A DNA stretch of 64,000 bases from contig JAITMC010000009.1 in the NCBI GenBank assembly GCA_031277615.1, positions 1 to 64,000 of the forward strand, read 5' to 3'. Below, in pieces: positions 17,215 through 26,235 of this stretch. This DNA comes from Chryseobacterium sp. Lineage in GTDB: Bacteria; Bacteroidota; Bacteroidia; Flavobacteriales; Weeksellaceae. Below the pieces are notes generated by a model. That model searched no databases. It was not told the origin of the DNA and saw nothing but the letters and a program-made list of their open reading frames with translations. The number at the start of each line of letters is the position of its first letter. Position 1 is the first letter of the stretch. A program made the translations under genes and the position numbers.

Positions 17215-17712
17215 TTACATTGTTCCGGCCATCATCATGGACATATAATAATTGGCGCAATGCAGCGTATTGATGAGCACGATTTCTTTATCTGGAAATG
17301 TTTCAAAAGCGTCTGTTGTTATGATCTGATATTCGTAATTCATTGAAGTCCATTTAAGATGCGGCTTCATTACCAAAAGCTCAGTTCCTTCCTGATCTGT
17401 AAGGACAAAAGAATCTTTAAAAATTCCTCTGTGTTTGAAAAGATAGCCATTTTTTACTTCATTAAAATAGGTTTGTATCACAATTTCCCCATTCCAGTTC
17501 ATTCTGAATTTTAAAAGTACTCTTTCGTGATCTTTTAATTCGATGGTTGTTCCCCAGAATCCTTTAGGTTCCACCTGAAATTCCGAATCTCCGATTTCTA
17601 TGATAGCATTGAATTTAAACCAGCTTTTGTAAGAAAGTTTTCCGATTAACCGGCCTTCTTTTGTGACTTCAAAGGATAGAGAATTTTGGGATTTTGCGTA
17701 ATATTCTGCCAT
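17215..17712 (-). CDS. Hypothetical protein, possibly Tubby/LURP-one-like fold
   Basis: A 165-residue soluble protein rich in beta-strand patterns with alternating polar and hydrophobic residues (GRLIGKLSYKSWFKFNAIIEIGD, EIVIQTYF). The combination of repeated 'GxLxYxSW...A.I..GD' and 'FKDSFVLTDQEG' strands recalls the Tubby C-terminal-like/LURP-one family, small membrane-tethered or scramblase-like proteins. That is a fold-level guess only. No signal peptide is present; the C-terminus is Met- and Tyr-rich (CANYYMSMMMAGTM), perhaps membrane associated. It is monocistronic. Confidence 0.6.
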   Translation of the reverse strand: MAEYYAKSQNSLSFEVTKEGRLIGKLSYKSWFKFNAIIEIGDSEFQVEPKGFWGTTIELKDHERVLLKFRMNWNGEIVIQTYFNEVKNGYLFKHRGIFKDSFVLTDQEGTELLVMKPHLKWTSMNYEYQIITTDAFETFPDKEIVLINTLHCANYYMSMMMAGTM

Positions 17713-17873
17713 GGTGAGTTTTTAGTTTGATAGATTTTCTATCTGTTTCTGATGGTATTAAGCGATTTTATTGTAACGCTCTAATTTATAAATAATTCTG
17801 CAAAAAATTATCTTATTTTTATCTGTCAGATAAAATCCCAACTTTCATAAAGACTAATACTGATTTTGTCGTT

Positions 17874-18341
17874 TCAGTTCTGCTTTATTAATGTAAGTAC
17901 TTCTTTGGTATTATCATCATTCAAACGTCCAGGCCGTTTTCCGTTTATACCGAGCAGCATTAGAAATTTTGTCTGATGTACAGGAATAATAATTCCCAGG
18001 ATTCTGCCTTTTTCCTGCTCATCTTTTAAAGCAATAATATCAATCTGAACCGGATTTTTCTCCTGATTTATTTCAAACTTAAGTTCTCCTTTTTGACCGT
18101 TATTAACACCACCGCGAATGATAAAGTTTTTCCCATCAACTTTTTCCCCTCCAGTCGTCATTGAGATGTAACCATCCTCTGTAAAAACAGCTTCACTTTC
18201 GTTATTCCAGTAATCGGTAGCCTTCCATGTTCCGGTAATATCAAATTCTGATTTCTGTGCTTTTGCCCCCAAGGAGATCACCAGCATCAGAACAGCCAGA
18301 ATTTTAATAAAAATAACTTGTCTGTTTGCAGGTAAATTCAT
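17874..18341 (-). CDS. Secreted lipocalin-like hypothetical protein
   Basis: A 155-residue exported protein. The ATG at 18341 (MNLPANRQ) followed by a hydrophobic stretch and LGAKAQ gives a normal signal peptide; an earlier in-frame ATG at 18377 would add 12 residues. The mature start DITGTWKATDYWNNE.. carries the GxW motif at the beginning of lipocalin-like beta barrels, and the length (~130 mature residues) suits a single such domain. The ligand and function are unknown. Confidence 0.65.
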   Translation of the reverse strand: MNLPANRQVIFIKILAVLMLVISLGAKAQKSEFDITGTWKATDYWNNESEAVFTEDGYISMTTGGEKVDGKNFIIRGGVNNGQKGELKFEINQEKNPVQIDIIALKDEQEKGRILGIIIPVHQTKFLMLLGINGKRPGRLNDDNTKEVLTLIKQN

Positions 18342-18694
18342 TGAACCTATTTTATTGAGTTTGGTAAATATAATCATCTTTATTTTCTTCTTATGTTTCT
18401 CTCAAATCTTTCATATTGAGATTCTGACTATCATTTTCAGCACTAGACCGCTCACAGTGGAAATTTTTCACGAATTCAATCTCAATCTTTGCCACAGTTT
18501 TTTTATTTTGAATTGAACCTTAAAAAGGTTTTTAATGTTCCCGCTTCCTAAGGCGGCTAATCGCTATCTATTACACTATTTTGTCCTTTAATTAAGGATA
18601 ATATGTTCTTTCCAAAAACAATCCAAAAGTTAACAAAAAAAAACTCACCGATTTGAAAATCAGTGAGGTTTAACTTATTATTTTTTAAGCTAGT
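18342..18694. other. Intergenic region
   Basis: This gap holds the terminator of the carB transcript (18635-18667), and around 18520-18600 a minus-strand sequence that recalls the 5' half of a tRNA but does not fold completely. Nothing else is recognised. Confidence 0.5.
18635..18667 (-). terminator. Intrinsic terminator of the pyrB-carA-carB operon
   Basis: On the minus strand, an 11-bp stem with one T-G pair (CTCACTGATTT / AAATCGGTGAG, 18667-18644) and a 2-nt centre is followed at once by a run of nine U. It lies 28 nt after the carB stop, a textbook intrinsic terminator. Confidence 0.9.
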
Positions 18695-21600
18695 TTACAT
18701 GGTTTCCATTTTGAAACTCATGCTTTCGATTACTTTTAAGATGGCTTCTACCGTATCCATAGAAGTCAGACAAGGCACTCCGTTTTCCACACTCATTCTT
18801 CGGATCTGGAACCCGTCTCTTTCGGCCTGCTTTCCTTTGGTGGTGGTGTTCACTACATACTGTACTTTTCCTTTCTGAATAAGGTCGATCAGGTTAACAT
18901 CCTCTTCTCCGATCTTGTATCCTATTTTACAAGGAATTCCTTTTTCTTCGAAGAATTTTGCGGTTCCTTCGGTAGCCCAGATTCTGAAACCTACTTCGTG
19001 GAACCTTGCTGCAAGGTCTGCTGCTTCCTGCTTATGCTTATCAGCTACTGTGAACAGAATAGATCCGTGCATCGGCACTTTTCTTCCTGCTGCCACCAAT
19101 CCTTTGTAAAGGGCTTTCTCTAAGGTAGTATCTTTCCCCATCACTTCTCCTGTAGACTTCATTTCAGGGCCCAGGGAGATGTCAACTTTAGTCAGTTTTG
19201 AGAAAGAGAACACCGGCACTTTTACAAATACGCCTTCTTTATTCGGGACTAATCCGTTTTTATAACCGAGATCCGTTAGCTTCTGTCCTAAAATAGCTTT
19301 GGTGGCAAGGTTAGCCATAGGCACTTCTGTGATTTTAGATAAGAAAGGAACTGTTCTTGATGATCTTGGGTTAACTTCGATCACATATACGTTTCCTTCA
19401 AAAAGAACGTACTGGATGTTCATTAATCCGATCACATTCAGACCTTTTGCCAGCCTTTGGGTGTAGTCTACCAAGGTTTCAATTTCGCTCTGGGAGATGT
19501 TCTGTGGCGGATATACTGCAATTGAGTCTCCGGAGTGAACTCCTGCTCTTTCGATATGCTCCATAATTCCCGGAATCACTACTGTTTCGCCGTCGCAGAT
19601 GGCATCTACTTCAATTTCCTTTCCTACCATGTATTTGTCAACCAAAACCGGATGTTCAGGACTTGCATCTACCGCATGTTCCATATAGTGAGCCAATTCT
19701 GCTTCTGCATATACAATTTCCATTGCTCTTCCTCCAAGAACGTAACTTGGACGCACCAATACCGGATAACCGATTTCATTAGCAATTTTGATTGCTTCTT
19801 CTTTTGAAGTGGAAGTTCTTCCTTTTGGCTGAGGAATTCCCATCTCCTGAAGTGCTTTTTCGAATTTATCTCTGTTTTCCGCTCTGTCAAGATCTTCTAG
19901 GGAAGTTCCCAGGATCTGTACACCGTGAGCAGCCAGTTTATCTGCAAGGTTGATTGCCGTCTGACCTCCGAACTGCACGACTACTCCTTTCGGTTTTTCA
20001 AGGTCGATGATGTTCATTACATCTTCTTCCGTAAGCGGCTCAAAGTATAGTTTATCTGAGATGGAAAAGTCTGTGGAAACGGTTTCAGGATTGTTGTTGA
20101 TGATAATCGCTTCGTAGCCCATTTCTTTGATGGCCCAAACCGAATGAACGGTTGCGTAGTCGAACTCAACTCCCTGCCCGATTCTGATGGGTCCTGATCC
20201 CAGAACGATGATTTTTTCTTTATCGGAAACCACACTTTCATTCTCTTCTTCATACGTTCCGTAGAAGTATGGGGTCTCACTTTCAAATTCAGCGGCACAG
20301 GTATCTACCATTTTGTATACCGGCATCACTCCGTTTTCTTTTCTGAAGTTGAAAACCTCCCGCTGTGATACTTCCCAAAGGTGGGCAATATTCAGATCTG
20401 CAAATCCTAATTTTTTTGCCTGGATTAAAGTTTCCTTATCAAATTTATTATCAGCGATTACCTTTTCGAAATCCACTAATTTTTTAAGCTTCCAGATGAA
20501 GAATTTATCGATTTTACTCCATTCTACAATCTGTTCCCAATCATATCCTTTTCTTAGGGCATCTCCAATGATAAACAATCTCTCATCGTCACAGACTCTG
20601 ATTCTTCTTTCGATCTCTTCAGCAGTAAGCGCCTGAGCCTGTTTTGTTTTTAATCCAAGGTGTCTGATCCCTGTTTCGAGGGAACGGATGGCTTTCTGTA
20701 ATGATTCTTCAAAGTTTCTTCCGATTGCCATTACTTCACCTGTCGCTTTCATCTGGGTTGAAAGTCTTCTGTCTGCCGTCTCGAATTTATCGAACGGGAA
20801 TCTTGGGAATTTCGTTACCACATAGTCAAGGGCAGGTTCAAAACAGGCGTATGTTTTTCCTGTAACCGGGTTCATAATTTCATCAAGCGTAAGGCCTACC
20901 GCAATTTTGGCTGCAATTTTGGCAATCGGATATCCTGTTGCTTTACTTGCCAGCGCTGATGAGCGGGAAACTCTCGGGTTAACCTCGATGATATAATAAT
21001 CGAATGAATACGGATCAAGTGCCAGCTGCACATTACATCCTCCTTCAATTCCCAAAGCTCTGATGATTTTCAAAGAAGCATTTCTCAATAGCTGATACTC
21101 TCTGTCTGAAAGCGTCTGAGACGGCGCCACTACGATTGAATCTCCCGTGTGAACCCCCACCGGATCTATATTTTCCATGTTACAAACCACAATCGCATTG
21201 TCGTTCGCATCACGCATTACTTCATATTCAATTTCTTTGAAACCTGCGATTGATTTCTCGATCAGACATTGTGTAACCGGGCTGTGTTTTAGCCCTAATT
21301 CGGCAATTTCTTTTAATTCGGCTTCAGTGGAAGCGATACCTCCACCTGTTCCACCCATTGTAAAGGCAGGACGAACAATAACAGGATATCCGATTGCATC
21401 TGCAAAAGCGAGTGCTCCTTCTACCGTATTCACAATATCAGATTCAGGAACCGGTTCATTTAATTCTCTCATCAGCTCACGGAACAGATCTCTGTCTTCC
21501 GCTCTGTTGATCGCTGAAAGTTTGGTTCCCAAAACTTCCACTTTGCACTCTTCAAGAATTCCTGACTTCTCAAGCTCTACCGCCATATTAAGACCAGTCT

Positions 21601-21877
21601 GCCCTCCAAGCGTCGGTAAAAGCGCGTCAGGACGCTCTTTTCTGATGATGTGGCTTACAAACTGTAATGAAATCGGCTCGATATATACTTTATCTGCGAT
21701 TTCTACATCCGTCATGATTGTTGCAGGGTTTGAGTTGATCAAAATGACTTTGTAGCCTTCTTCTTTCAGAGACAAACAAGCCTGCGTTCCTGCGTAATCA
21801 AATTCAGCTGCCTGACCGATGATGATGGGTCCTGAACCGATTACTAAAATTGTTTTTATATCTGTACGTTTTGCCAT
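18695..21877 (-). CDS. carB: Carbamoyl-phosphate synthase large subunit
   Basis: A 1060-residue large subunit that makes carbamoyl phosphate from bicarbonate, ammonia (channelled from CarA) and two ATP, for both pyrimidines and arginine. Two homologous ATP-grasp halves are visible: the first starts [20 protein letters not shown] (about 12-31), the second [20 protein letters not shown] (about 560-579). Each has a NPRx[15 protein letters not shown] block. The C-terminal allosteric domain (about 930-1060, [12 protein letters not shown]...) is complete. Length is close to the E. coli 1073. It is the last gene of the operon, separated from carA by an inserted transposase gene and a cluster of hairpins. 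Confidence 0.97.
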   Translation of the reverse strand: MAKRTDIKTILVIGSGPIIIGQAAEFDYAGTQACLSLKEEGYKVILINSNPATIMTDVEIADKVYIEPISLQFVSHIIRKERPDALLPTLGGQTGLNMAVELEKSGILEECKVEVLGTKLSAINRAEDRDLFRELMRELNEPVPESDIVNTVEGALAFADAIGYPVIVRPAFTMGGTGGGIASTEAELKEIAELGLKHSPVTQCLIEKSIAGFKEIEYEVMRDANDNAIVVCNMENIDPVGVHTGDSIVVAPSQTLSDREYQLLRNASLKIIRALGIEGGCNVQLALDPYSFDYYIIEVNPRVSRSSALASKATGYPIAKIAAKIAVGLTLDEIMNPVTGKTYACFEPALDYVVTKFPRFPFDKFETADRRLSTQMKATGEVMAIGRNFEESLQKAIRSLETGIRHLGLKTKQAQALTAEEIERRIRVCDDERLFIIGDALRKGYDWEQIVEWSKIDKFFIWKLKKLVDFEKVIADNKFDKETLIQAKKLGFADLNIAHLWEVSQREVFNFRKENGVMPVYKMVDTCAAEFESETPYFYGTYEEENESVVSDKEKIIVLGSGPIRIGQGVEFDYATVHSVWAIKEMGYEAIIINNNPETVSTDFSISDKLYFEPLTEEDVMNIIDLEKPKGVVVQFGGQTAINLADKLAAHGVQILGTSLEDLDRAENRDKFEKALQEMGIPQPKGRTSTSKEEAIKIANEIGYPVLVRPSYVLGGRAMEIVYAEAELAHYMEHAVDASPEHPVLVDKYMVGKEIEVDAICDGETVVIPGIMEHIERAGVHSGDSIAVYPPQNISQSEIETLVDYTQRLAKGLNVIGLMNIQYVLFEGNVYVIEVNPRSSRTVPFLSKITEVPMANLATKAILGQKLTDLGYKNGLVPNKEGVFVKVPVFSFSKLTKVDISLGPEMKSTGEVMGKDTTLEKALYKGLVAAGRKVPMHGSILFTVADKHKQEAADLAARFHEVGFRIWATEGTAKFFEEKGIPCKIGYKIGEEDVNLIDLIQKGKVQYVVNTTTKGKQAERDGFQIRRMSVENGVPCLTSMDTVEAILKVIESMSFKMETM

Positions 21878-21899
21878 TTTTCTTTTTTTTATTAGTCCA

Positions 21900-22046
21900 C
21901 GGAGTTCATCCGCAGTTATTATTGCTGAACCATTTCATGGTTCTGTTTTGTTTTGGGGCAGCCACGAAGTGGCTGAATATTATAGCCGTAGGTGAAACCT
22001 ATGGCGTGAATTTTAATTCCATTCGGACAACCCATGGAATGGGTTG
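21900..22046. repeat. Cluster of five short hairpins between carB and the RAYT gene
   Basis: Five inverted repeats follow one another: CGGA..TCCG (21900-21912), GAACCAT-TTC-ATGGTTC (21927-21943), CAGCCAC-GAA-GTGGCTG (21959-21975), GCCGTAGGT-GAA-ACCTATGGC (21985-22005) and CAACCCAT-GGA-ATGGGTTG (22028-22046). On the transcribed minus strand they form pairs of a TTC/GAA-centred stem and a second short stem 10-16 nt away, the same design as the repeats upstream of carA and in the arg operon. They lie directly against a RAYT transposase, as REP elements do. Confidence 0.8.
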
Positions 22047-22054
22047 AACATTAT

Positions 22055-22501
22055 TTACCACAAATATTTTTCATCAAATTCAATCCCATGATCTTTTAAC
22101 AAGGTCTTATATTCAGTCTCAAAAGATTCATTTTTATGATGCTCTTTTTGCTTCTTAATATAATTGATGATCATATCTTTTTCTCTTTCAGAATAAGTGA
22201 ACGCACCATAACCACTTTGCCATTCTTCAAAATCTGGAAATAATCCGCTTTGCTTTATCCACAAATTACTTGAAACTTTGATGTCTTTTACCAGACTGCT
22301 TAAAGAAACAGATGGATGTAAATCTGTGAAGATATGAATATGGTCGGACATTCCGTTAATCCTGTAAAGTTTGCAGTTCTTATTCTTTACAATTCCCCAG
22401 ATATACTTATAGAGCTGATCTTCATGTTCAATATTCAATACAGGTTTTCTGTTTTTCGTACTGAATACAATCTGATAATATATCTGGCGAAATGTTGACA
22501 T
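22055..22501 (-). CDS. REP-associated tyrosine transposase (IS200/Y1 type)
   Basis: A 148-residue single-strand DNA transposase of the IS200/TnpA-REP (RAYT) superfamily, which nicks and rejoins hairpin-bearing DNA through a phosphotyrosine. The metal-binding HUH motif is H54-I-H56 (MSDHIHIFTDL) and the catalytic Tyr is Y114 in INYIKKQKEHH, with the typical Gln 4 residues later. Length, FSTKNRKPVL start and AFTYSERE block fit complete members, so it may be active. It starts 3 bp after the carA stop and is followed by hairpins, then carB, so it must be transcribed with the pyrimidine operon. Confidence 0.9.
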   Translation of the reverse strand: MSTFRQIYYQIVFSTKNRKPVLNIEHEDQLYKYIWGIVKNKNCKLYRINGMSDHIHIFTDLHPSVSLSSLVKDIKVSSNLWIKQSGLFPDFEEWQSGYGAFTYSEREKDMIINYIKKQKEHHKNESFETEYKTLLKDHGIEFDEKYLW

Positions 22502-22504
22502 TTC

Positions 22505-23581
22505 TTATTTGTTTTTAAAATTTTCCATTAAATCAATGAACTCATCAAACAGGTAGTTTGCATCTTCAGGACCCGGACTTGCCTCAGGGTGATACTGAAC
22601 GGAGAAACAAGGGTGAATTTTATGTTTTAAACCTTCATTCGTTCTATCGTTCAATGCAATGTGTGTTTCAATAAGATCTGTTCCTTTTAAGCTTTCCTGA
22701 TCTACGGCATATCCGTGGTTCTGCGAAGTAATCGCTACTGTGTTTTTCTCCAGATCCAGTACCGGGTGATTCCCACCTCTGTGTCCGAATTTCAGTTTGA
22801 ATGTTTTGGCTCCGCAAGCTAATCCGATCAACTGATGTCCTAAACAGATTCCGAAAATCGGCACTTTTCCTAATAACCCACGGATCATATCCAATGCATG
22901 TGGTACATCCTCCGGATCGCCAGGACCATTTGAAAGCATGATTCCATCAGGGTTCATCAACAGGATTTCTTCTGCTGTAGTATCCTGGGAAACCACAATA
23001 ATATCACAGTTTCTCTGAGACAGTTCTCTGATAATTCCCAGTTTTGCTCCGAAATCCACCAATACTACTTTGAAACCTCTGTTTGGATTGGCATAAGGTG
23101 TTTTGGTAGATACTTCTTCAACCTGATTGATCGGAAAAACAGTTGACTTCAATTCTGAAGCTACAGTATTTTCATCTGCATCAGCATTAACGATTTTTCC
23201 TTTTACCACCCCATAATTACGAAGAACTCTAGTCAGTCTACGGGTATCAATCCCGGAAATTCCTGAAAGTTTTTTCTTCTTAAATAATTCATCTAAAGTG
23301 ATCTGAGTACGGAAATTAGAAGGGAGATCGCAAAGTTCTTTCACGATAAGCCCTTTAATAGCCGGCTCGATACTCTCATAATCATCACGGTTAATACCAT
23401 AATTCCCGATAAGCGGATAGGTCATACAAACAATCTGACCGCAATATGACGGGTCAGAGATCAGTTCCTGATACCCTGTCATTCCGGTATTGAAAACTAC
23501 TTCTCCGGCAGTTTCCAAATCTGCTCCGAAACCTTCTCCATGAAACACTTCACCGGACTCCAGTATTAATTTTTTCTTCAT
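22505..23581 (-). CDS. carA: Carbamoyl-phosphate synthase small subunit
   Basis: A 358-residue glutaminase subunit that supplies ammonia from glutamine to CarB. The N-terminal CPSase small-subunit domain (about 1-150) carries ILESGEVFHGEGFGA and VVFNTGMTGYQE; the class I glutamine amidotransferase domain (about 170-355) has the nucleophile C246 in FGICLGHQL and the His/Glu pair H331 and E333 in QYHPEASPGP. It is complete. It lies between an 840-bp repeat array (towards pyrB) and the RAYT gene, 3 bp away. Confidence 0.97.
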   Translation of the reverse strand: MKKKLILESGEVFHGEGFGADLETAGEVVFNTGMTGYQELISDPSYCGQIVCMTYPLIGNYGINRDDYESIEPAIKGLIVKELCDLPSNFRTQITLDELFKKKKLSGISGIDTRRLTRVLRNYGVVKGKIVNADADENTVASELKSTVFPINQVEEVSTKTPYANPNRGFKVVLVDFGAKLGIIRELSQRNCDIIVVSQDTTAEEILLMNPDGIMLSNGPGDPEDVPHALDMIRGLLGKVPIFGICLGHQLIGLACGAKTFKLKFGHRGGNHPVLDLEKNTVAITSQNHGYAVDQESLKGTDLIETHIALNDRTNEGLKHKIHPCFSVQYHPEASPGPEDANYLFDEFIDLMENFKNK

Positions 23582-23600
23582 TTTTTTATCTAGATTTTCT

Positions 23601-24420
23601 TTTATTAACAGGTCACCCCTATGGGGCTTACATCGTTTTTGTTTACATTTTTTTCCAAGGGTTTCACCCTTTGCTATTAACAGGTCGCCCCTCCGGGGCT
23701 CACACCGTTTTTAATCTTTTATTTCCAAGGGTTTTCACCCATGCCTATTAATAGGTCGCCCCTCCGGGGCTTTTAGCTTCATTATTTTCCAAAAGTTCAA
23801 CCTAGGTTTTTAATAAGTTTACTTTTGGATTGATACAATTTTTATCTTTATTGTTTTTCCAAACTTATTCCTTTGTCATTGACAGGTTAGCTCCTATGAG
23901 GCTTACATCGTTTTTGTTTACATTTTTTTCCAAGGGTTTCACCCTTTGCTATTAACAGGTCGCCCCTCCGGGGCTCACACCGTTTTCAATCTTTTATTTT
24001 CCAAGGGTTTCACCAATGGCTATTAATAGGTCGCCCCTCCGGGGCTTTTAGCTTCATTATTTTCCAAAAGTTCAACCTAGGTTTTTAATAAGTTTACTTT
24101 TGGATTGACACAATTTTTATCTTTATTGTTTTTCCAAACTTAACCCTTTGTCATTGACAGGTCGCCCCCATGAGGCTTACATCGTTTTTGTTTACATTTT
24201 TTCCAAGGGTTTTACCCTTTGCTATTAACAGGCCGCCCCTCCGGGGCTCACACCGTTTTTAATCTTTTATTTTCCAAGGGTTTCACCCATGGCTATTAGT
24301 AAATCGCCCCTTTGGGGCTCATATTATTTTTATTTACATTCTGTCCAAGGGCTTCACCCTTCGGATATTAACAGGTCGCCCCTCCGGGGCTCGCAATACT
24401 TTTTACTTTTAACCTGGCTC
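23601..24420. repeat. Higher-order array: 274-bp repeat with ten GCCCC hairpins
   Basis: The gap between pyrB and carA is a tandem array. The landmark TTACATCGTTTTTGTTTACA starts at 23629, 23903 and 24177, a period of exactly 274 bp, with the third unit diverging. Within each unit two hairpins alternate: AAGGGT-TTC-ACCCTT and, 10-20 nt later, GCCCC-TCC-GGGGC. About ten copies of the second stem are present (near 23611, 23682, 23754, 23885, 23959, 24029, 24160, 24232, 24302, 24374), three of them decayed. No ORF of note lies here. All of this is inside the operon mRNA. Confidence 0.85.
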
Positions 24421-24423
24421 TTT

Positions 24424-25314
24424 TTATTTAAAAACATGCCCTTTCTGTTCCAGTGCTTCTTTTAAGATTGCCATTCTGGCAAAAACTCCGTTCTGCATCT
24501 GCCTGAATATTCTGGAACGTTCACATTCTACAAGATCCGTATCAATTTCTACTCCCCTGTTGATGGGTGCCGGATGCATGATGATGGCTCCGTTTTTCAT
24601 GGCTTTTTCTCTTTCTTTGGTTAAACCGTATTTTCTGTGGTATTCCGAAGCGGAGAAACTCATTTTAGCGTCGTGTCTTTCGTGCTGAATTCTCAGCAGC
24701 ATCAGAACATCTACCTCTGCGATCAGTTCATCTACTGAAAGATAGGTACCGTTGATTAAAGCTCCCTCATCAAACCATTGTTCCGGTCCTGAGAAGTATA
24801 CTTTTGCCCCCAGTCTTCTTAAGGCTTCAGCATTGGAATTGGCTACACGGCTGTGTTTTACATCGCCCATGATTCCGACTTTCAGACCTTCAAATTTTCC
24901 GAATTCCTGATAAATGGTCAACAGGTCCAGCATACACTGTGAAGGATGGTTTCCTGTTCCGTCTCCTCCGTTGATTACCGGAATATTGATATTTTTCAGT
25001 TCCTCGAAATAGCGGTCTTTTTTATCTCTGATTACCACCAGGTCTACCCCGATGCTTTCAATTGTTTTTACGGTATCATAAAGACTTTCACCTTTGTTTA
25101 CAGAGCTGTTGGAAGCATCAAAAGGAACTACCTGCAGTCCCAGTTTTCTTTCTGCCATATCAAAGCTGGTCTTTGTTCGTGTACTGTCTTCAAAGAAAAG
25201 ATTTGAGCAGAAAACTTCTCCTTCAATTTTAGCAGTTTTTCCGTTGGCAAAAGCCATTGCTTCGGTCAGTATACTGTTGATTCTCTCAGTGCTAAGTTCT
25301 GTAATCGTAAACAT
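24424..25314 (-). CDS. pyrB: Aspartate carbamoyltransferase catalytic subunit
   Basis: A 296-residue enzyme for the committed step of pyrimidine synthesis: carbamoyl phosphate + L-aspartate to N-carbamoyl-aspartate. The phosphate-binding loop STRTKTS (44-50) and the HPSQ block (about 125) are present, as are the aspartate-side residues in the [11 protein letters not shown] region. No pyrI regulatory subunit gene is nearby, so feedback is probably not of the enterobacterial ATCase kind. It is the first gene of pyrB-carA-carB and starts 5 nt after a short leader ORF that contains an attenuator. Confidence 0.95.
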   Translation of the reverse strand: MFTITELSTERINSILTEAMAFANGKTAKIEGEVFCSNLFFEDSTRTKTSFDMAERKLGLQVVPFDASNSSVNKGESLYDTVKTIESIGVDLVVIRDKKDRYFEELKNINIPVINGGDGTGNHPSQCMLDLLTIYQEFGKFEGLKVGIMGDVKHSRVANSNAEALRRLGAKVYFSGPEQWFDEGALINGTYLSVDELIAEVDVLMLLRIQHERHDAKMSFSASEYHRKYGLTKEREKAMKNGAIIMHPAPINRGVEIDTDLVECERSRIFRQMQNGVFARMAILKEALEQKGHVFK

Positions 25315-25319
25315 ATTTC

Positions 25320-25430
25320 TTAATTTTTGAGCATAAAAAAAGCGAAGACAAATCTTCGCTTATAACAATAAATATCGTAAAGGGCGCTTTCGCCCGGTAA
25401 ATCTAATGATATAAATACTTTTTTATTCAT
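25320..25430 (-). CDS. Putative 36-residue pyr operon leader peptide
   Basis: On the minus strand an ATG at 25430 opens a 36-codon reading frame (start [12 protein letters not shown], end [10 protein letters not shown]) that stops at 25320-25322, only 5 nt before the pyrB ATG. It spans a GC-rich hairpin (25383-25396) and the whole intrinsic terminator at 25335-25361. The promoter just upstream places the transcript start within a few nt of this ATG, so it would be translated nearly leaderless. The arrangement copies the enterobacterial pyrBI leader, where ribosomes following closely behind RNA polymerase keep the terminator from folding. Translation itself is inferred. Confidence 0.55.
   Translation of the reverse strand: MNKKVFISLDLPGESALYDIYCYKRRFVFAFFMLKN
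25335..25361 (-). terminator. Attenuator (intrinsic terminator) in the pyrB leader
   Basis: On the minus strand a perfect 9-bp stem (AAGCGAAGA, 25361-25353; TCTTCGCTT, 25348-25340) with a TTTG loop is followed by a run of seven to eight U. It lies between the promoter and pyrB, so it can only serve to control pyrB-carAB expression. A second hairpin, GGGCG-AAAG-CGCCC (25396-25383 region), lies upstream and could act as a pause hairpin. Confidence 0.85.
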
Positions 25431-25436
25431 TAGGTG

Positions 25437-25466
25437 CAAAGATATAAAAATTTCACGAATCTACAA
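25437..25466 (-). promoter_or_regulatory. Consensus promoter of the pyrB operon
   Basis: Read on the minus strand: TTG (25466-25464), 19 bp, then TATCTTTG (25444-25437). This is an exact match to the Bacteroidetes consensus TTG-N19-21-TAnnTTTG. The expected start point is about 25428-25432, that is, at or just before the leader ORF's ATG. Confidence 0.8.
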
Positions 25467-25525
25467 AACCAATTTTTTAAATAAATTAAACCGGCGGTTC
25501 TTTCCTTATTTTCATTTATAAATAC

Positions 25526-25533
25526 TATTTTTG
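25526..25533 (+). promoter_or_regulatory. -7 element of the asnC-like gene promoter
   Basis: TATTTTTG matches TAnnTTTG and lies 20 nt before the ATG at 25554. No TTG is found at -33. It is divergent from the pyrB promoter, about 80 bp away. Confidence 0.45.
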
Positions 25534-25553
25534 TTTCAACTCAAATTTGTGGT

Positions 25554-26015
25554 ATGGATTTAAAAGACAAAATGATTCTCAGCATCATTCAGGAAGACTC
25601 TACTTTATCTGTTAAGGAAATCTCAGAAAGGATTGGTCTTACCTTTACTCCAACGTATGAAAGGATCAAGCAGCTGGAGAAGCAGGGCATCATTGAGAAA
25701 TATGTAGGTCTTTTAAACCGTGAAAAGCTGGGCCTTAATATCGTGGTATACTGCAACGTCCGCTTAAAAGAGCAATCCCAGAAAGTTCTGGAGACTTTTG
25801 AGAAGAATATTATGAAGTATGACGAGGTGCAGGAGATTACCAGTCTTTCCGGCGAGTATGATTATATGCTTAAAATTATTGCCAAGGATATCAATTCTTA
25901 TAATGACTTCGCAGTGAATGTTATTTCAAATCTTCCTAATATCGGGCAGTACCACAGTTCTATTGTGCTTCACGAAGTGAAGAAGTCCACTAAGTTTAAG
26001 ATTGATCTGGAGTAA
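25554..26015 (+). CDS. Lrp/AsnC family transcriptional regulator
   Basis: A 153-residue regulator with an N-terminal winged helix-turn-helix (about 1-50: DKMILSIIQEDSTLSVKEISERIGL..TPTYERIKQLEKQGII) and a C-terminal RAM ligand-binding/oligomerisation domain (about 65-150). The family responds to amino acids. It is transcribed away from the pyrB operon and lies between it and the arg operon, so both are candidate targets, but no binding site was identified. Length is normal for the family. Confidence 0.92.
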   Translation: MDLKDKMILSIIQEDSTLSVKEISERIGLTFTPTYERIKQLEKQGIIEKYVGLLNREKLGLNIVVYCNVRLKEQSQKVLETFEKNIMKYDEVQEITSLSGEYDYMLKIIAKDINSYNDFAVNVISNLPNIGQYHSSIVLHEVKKSTKFKIDLE

Positions 26016-26140
26016 TTTTATTATGAAGAAATAATCCTAATCCATTTAATTCATTGCAAAAACAAGAATTAATGCTAAGCTTACGTTTTTAAGACAAAGG
26101 CACTTCGCTAATGCTGATCTGATTTGTTTCACTAAAAAAT

Positions 26141-26167
26141 GCTTCGACTCCGCTCAGCATGACAAAG
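26141..26167. repeat. Short interspersed motif (cttcgactccgctcagcatgacaaa type)
   Basis: The 220-bp gap between asnC and argH contains GCTTCGACTCCGCTCAGCAT followed by GACAAAG. I know this motif as an interspersed sequence that recurs in flavobacterial genomes; only one clear copy is in this window. A shorter relative (GCTGAGCGTAGC) occurs near 27.7 kb. Confidence 0.4.
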
Positions 26168-26235
26168 ATGCTTATGGTGGCTGTACAGGAGCTTTCAAAT
26201 GAGAGAAGCCGAAGCTTATGACCTTTTTATAAAGA

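Noticed and set aside
18520-18600. A tRNA-like stretch on the minus strand (GGACAAAATAGTGTAATAG, followed by a stem-loop around CTTAGGA)
   Set aside because: The 5' part resembles an acceptor and D-arm, but the anticodon loop would have 8 nt, the T-arm stem does not pair and no matching 3' acceptor strand or CCA is found. It may be a decayed tRNA, but is not called.
23601-24420. CRISPR array between pyrB and carA
   Set aside because: Repeats are palindromic hairpins of two alternating types within a 274-bp period, spacers repeat between units, and no cas genes are near.
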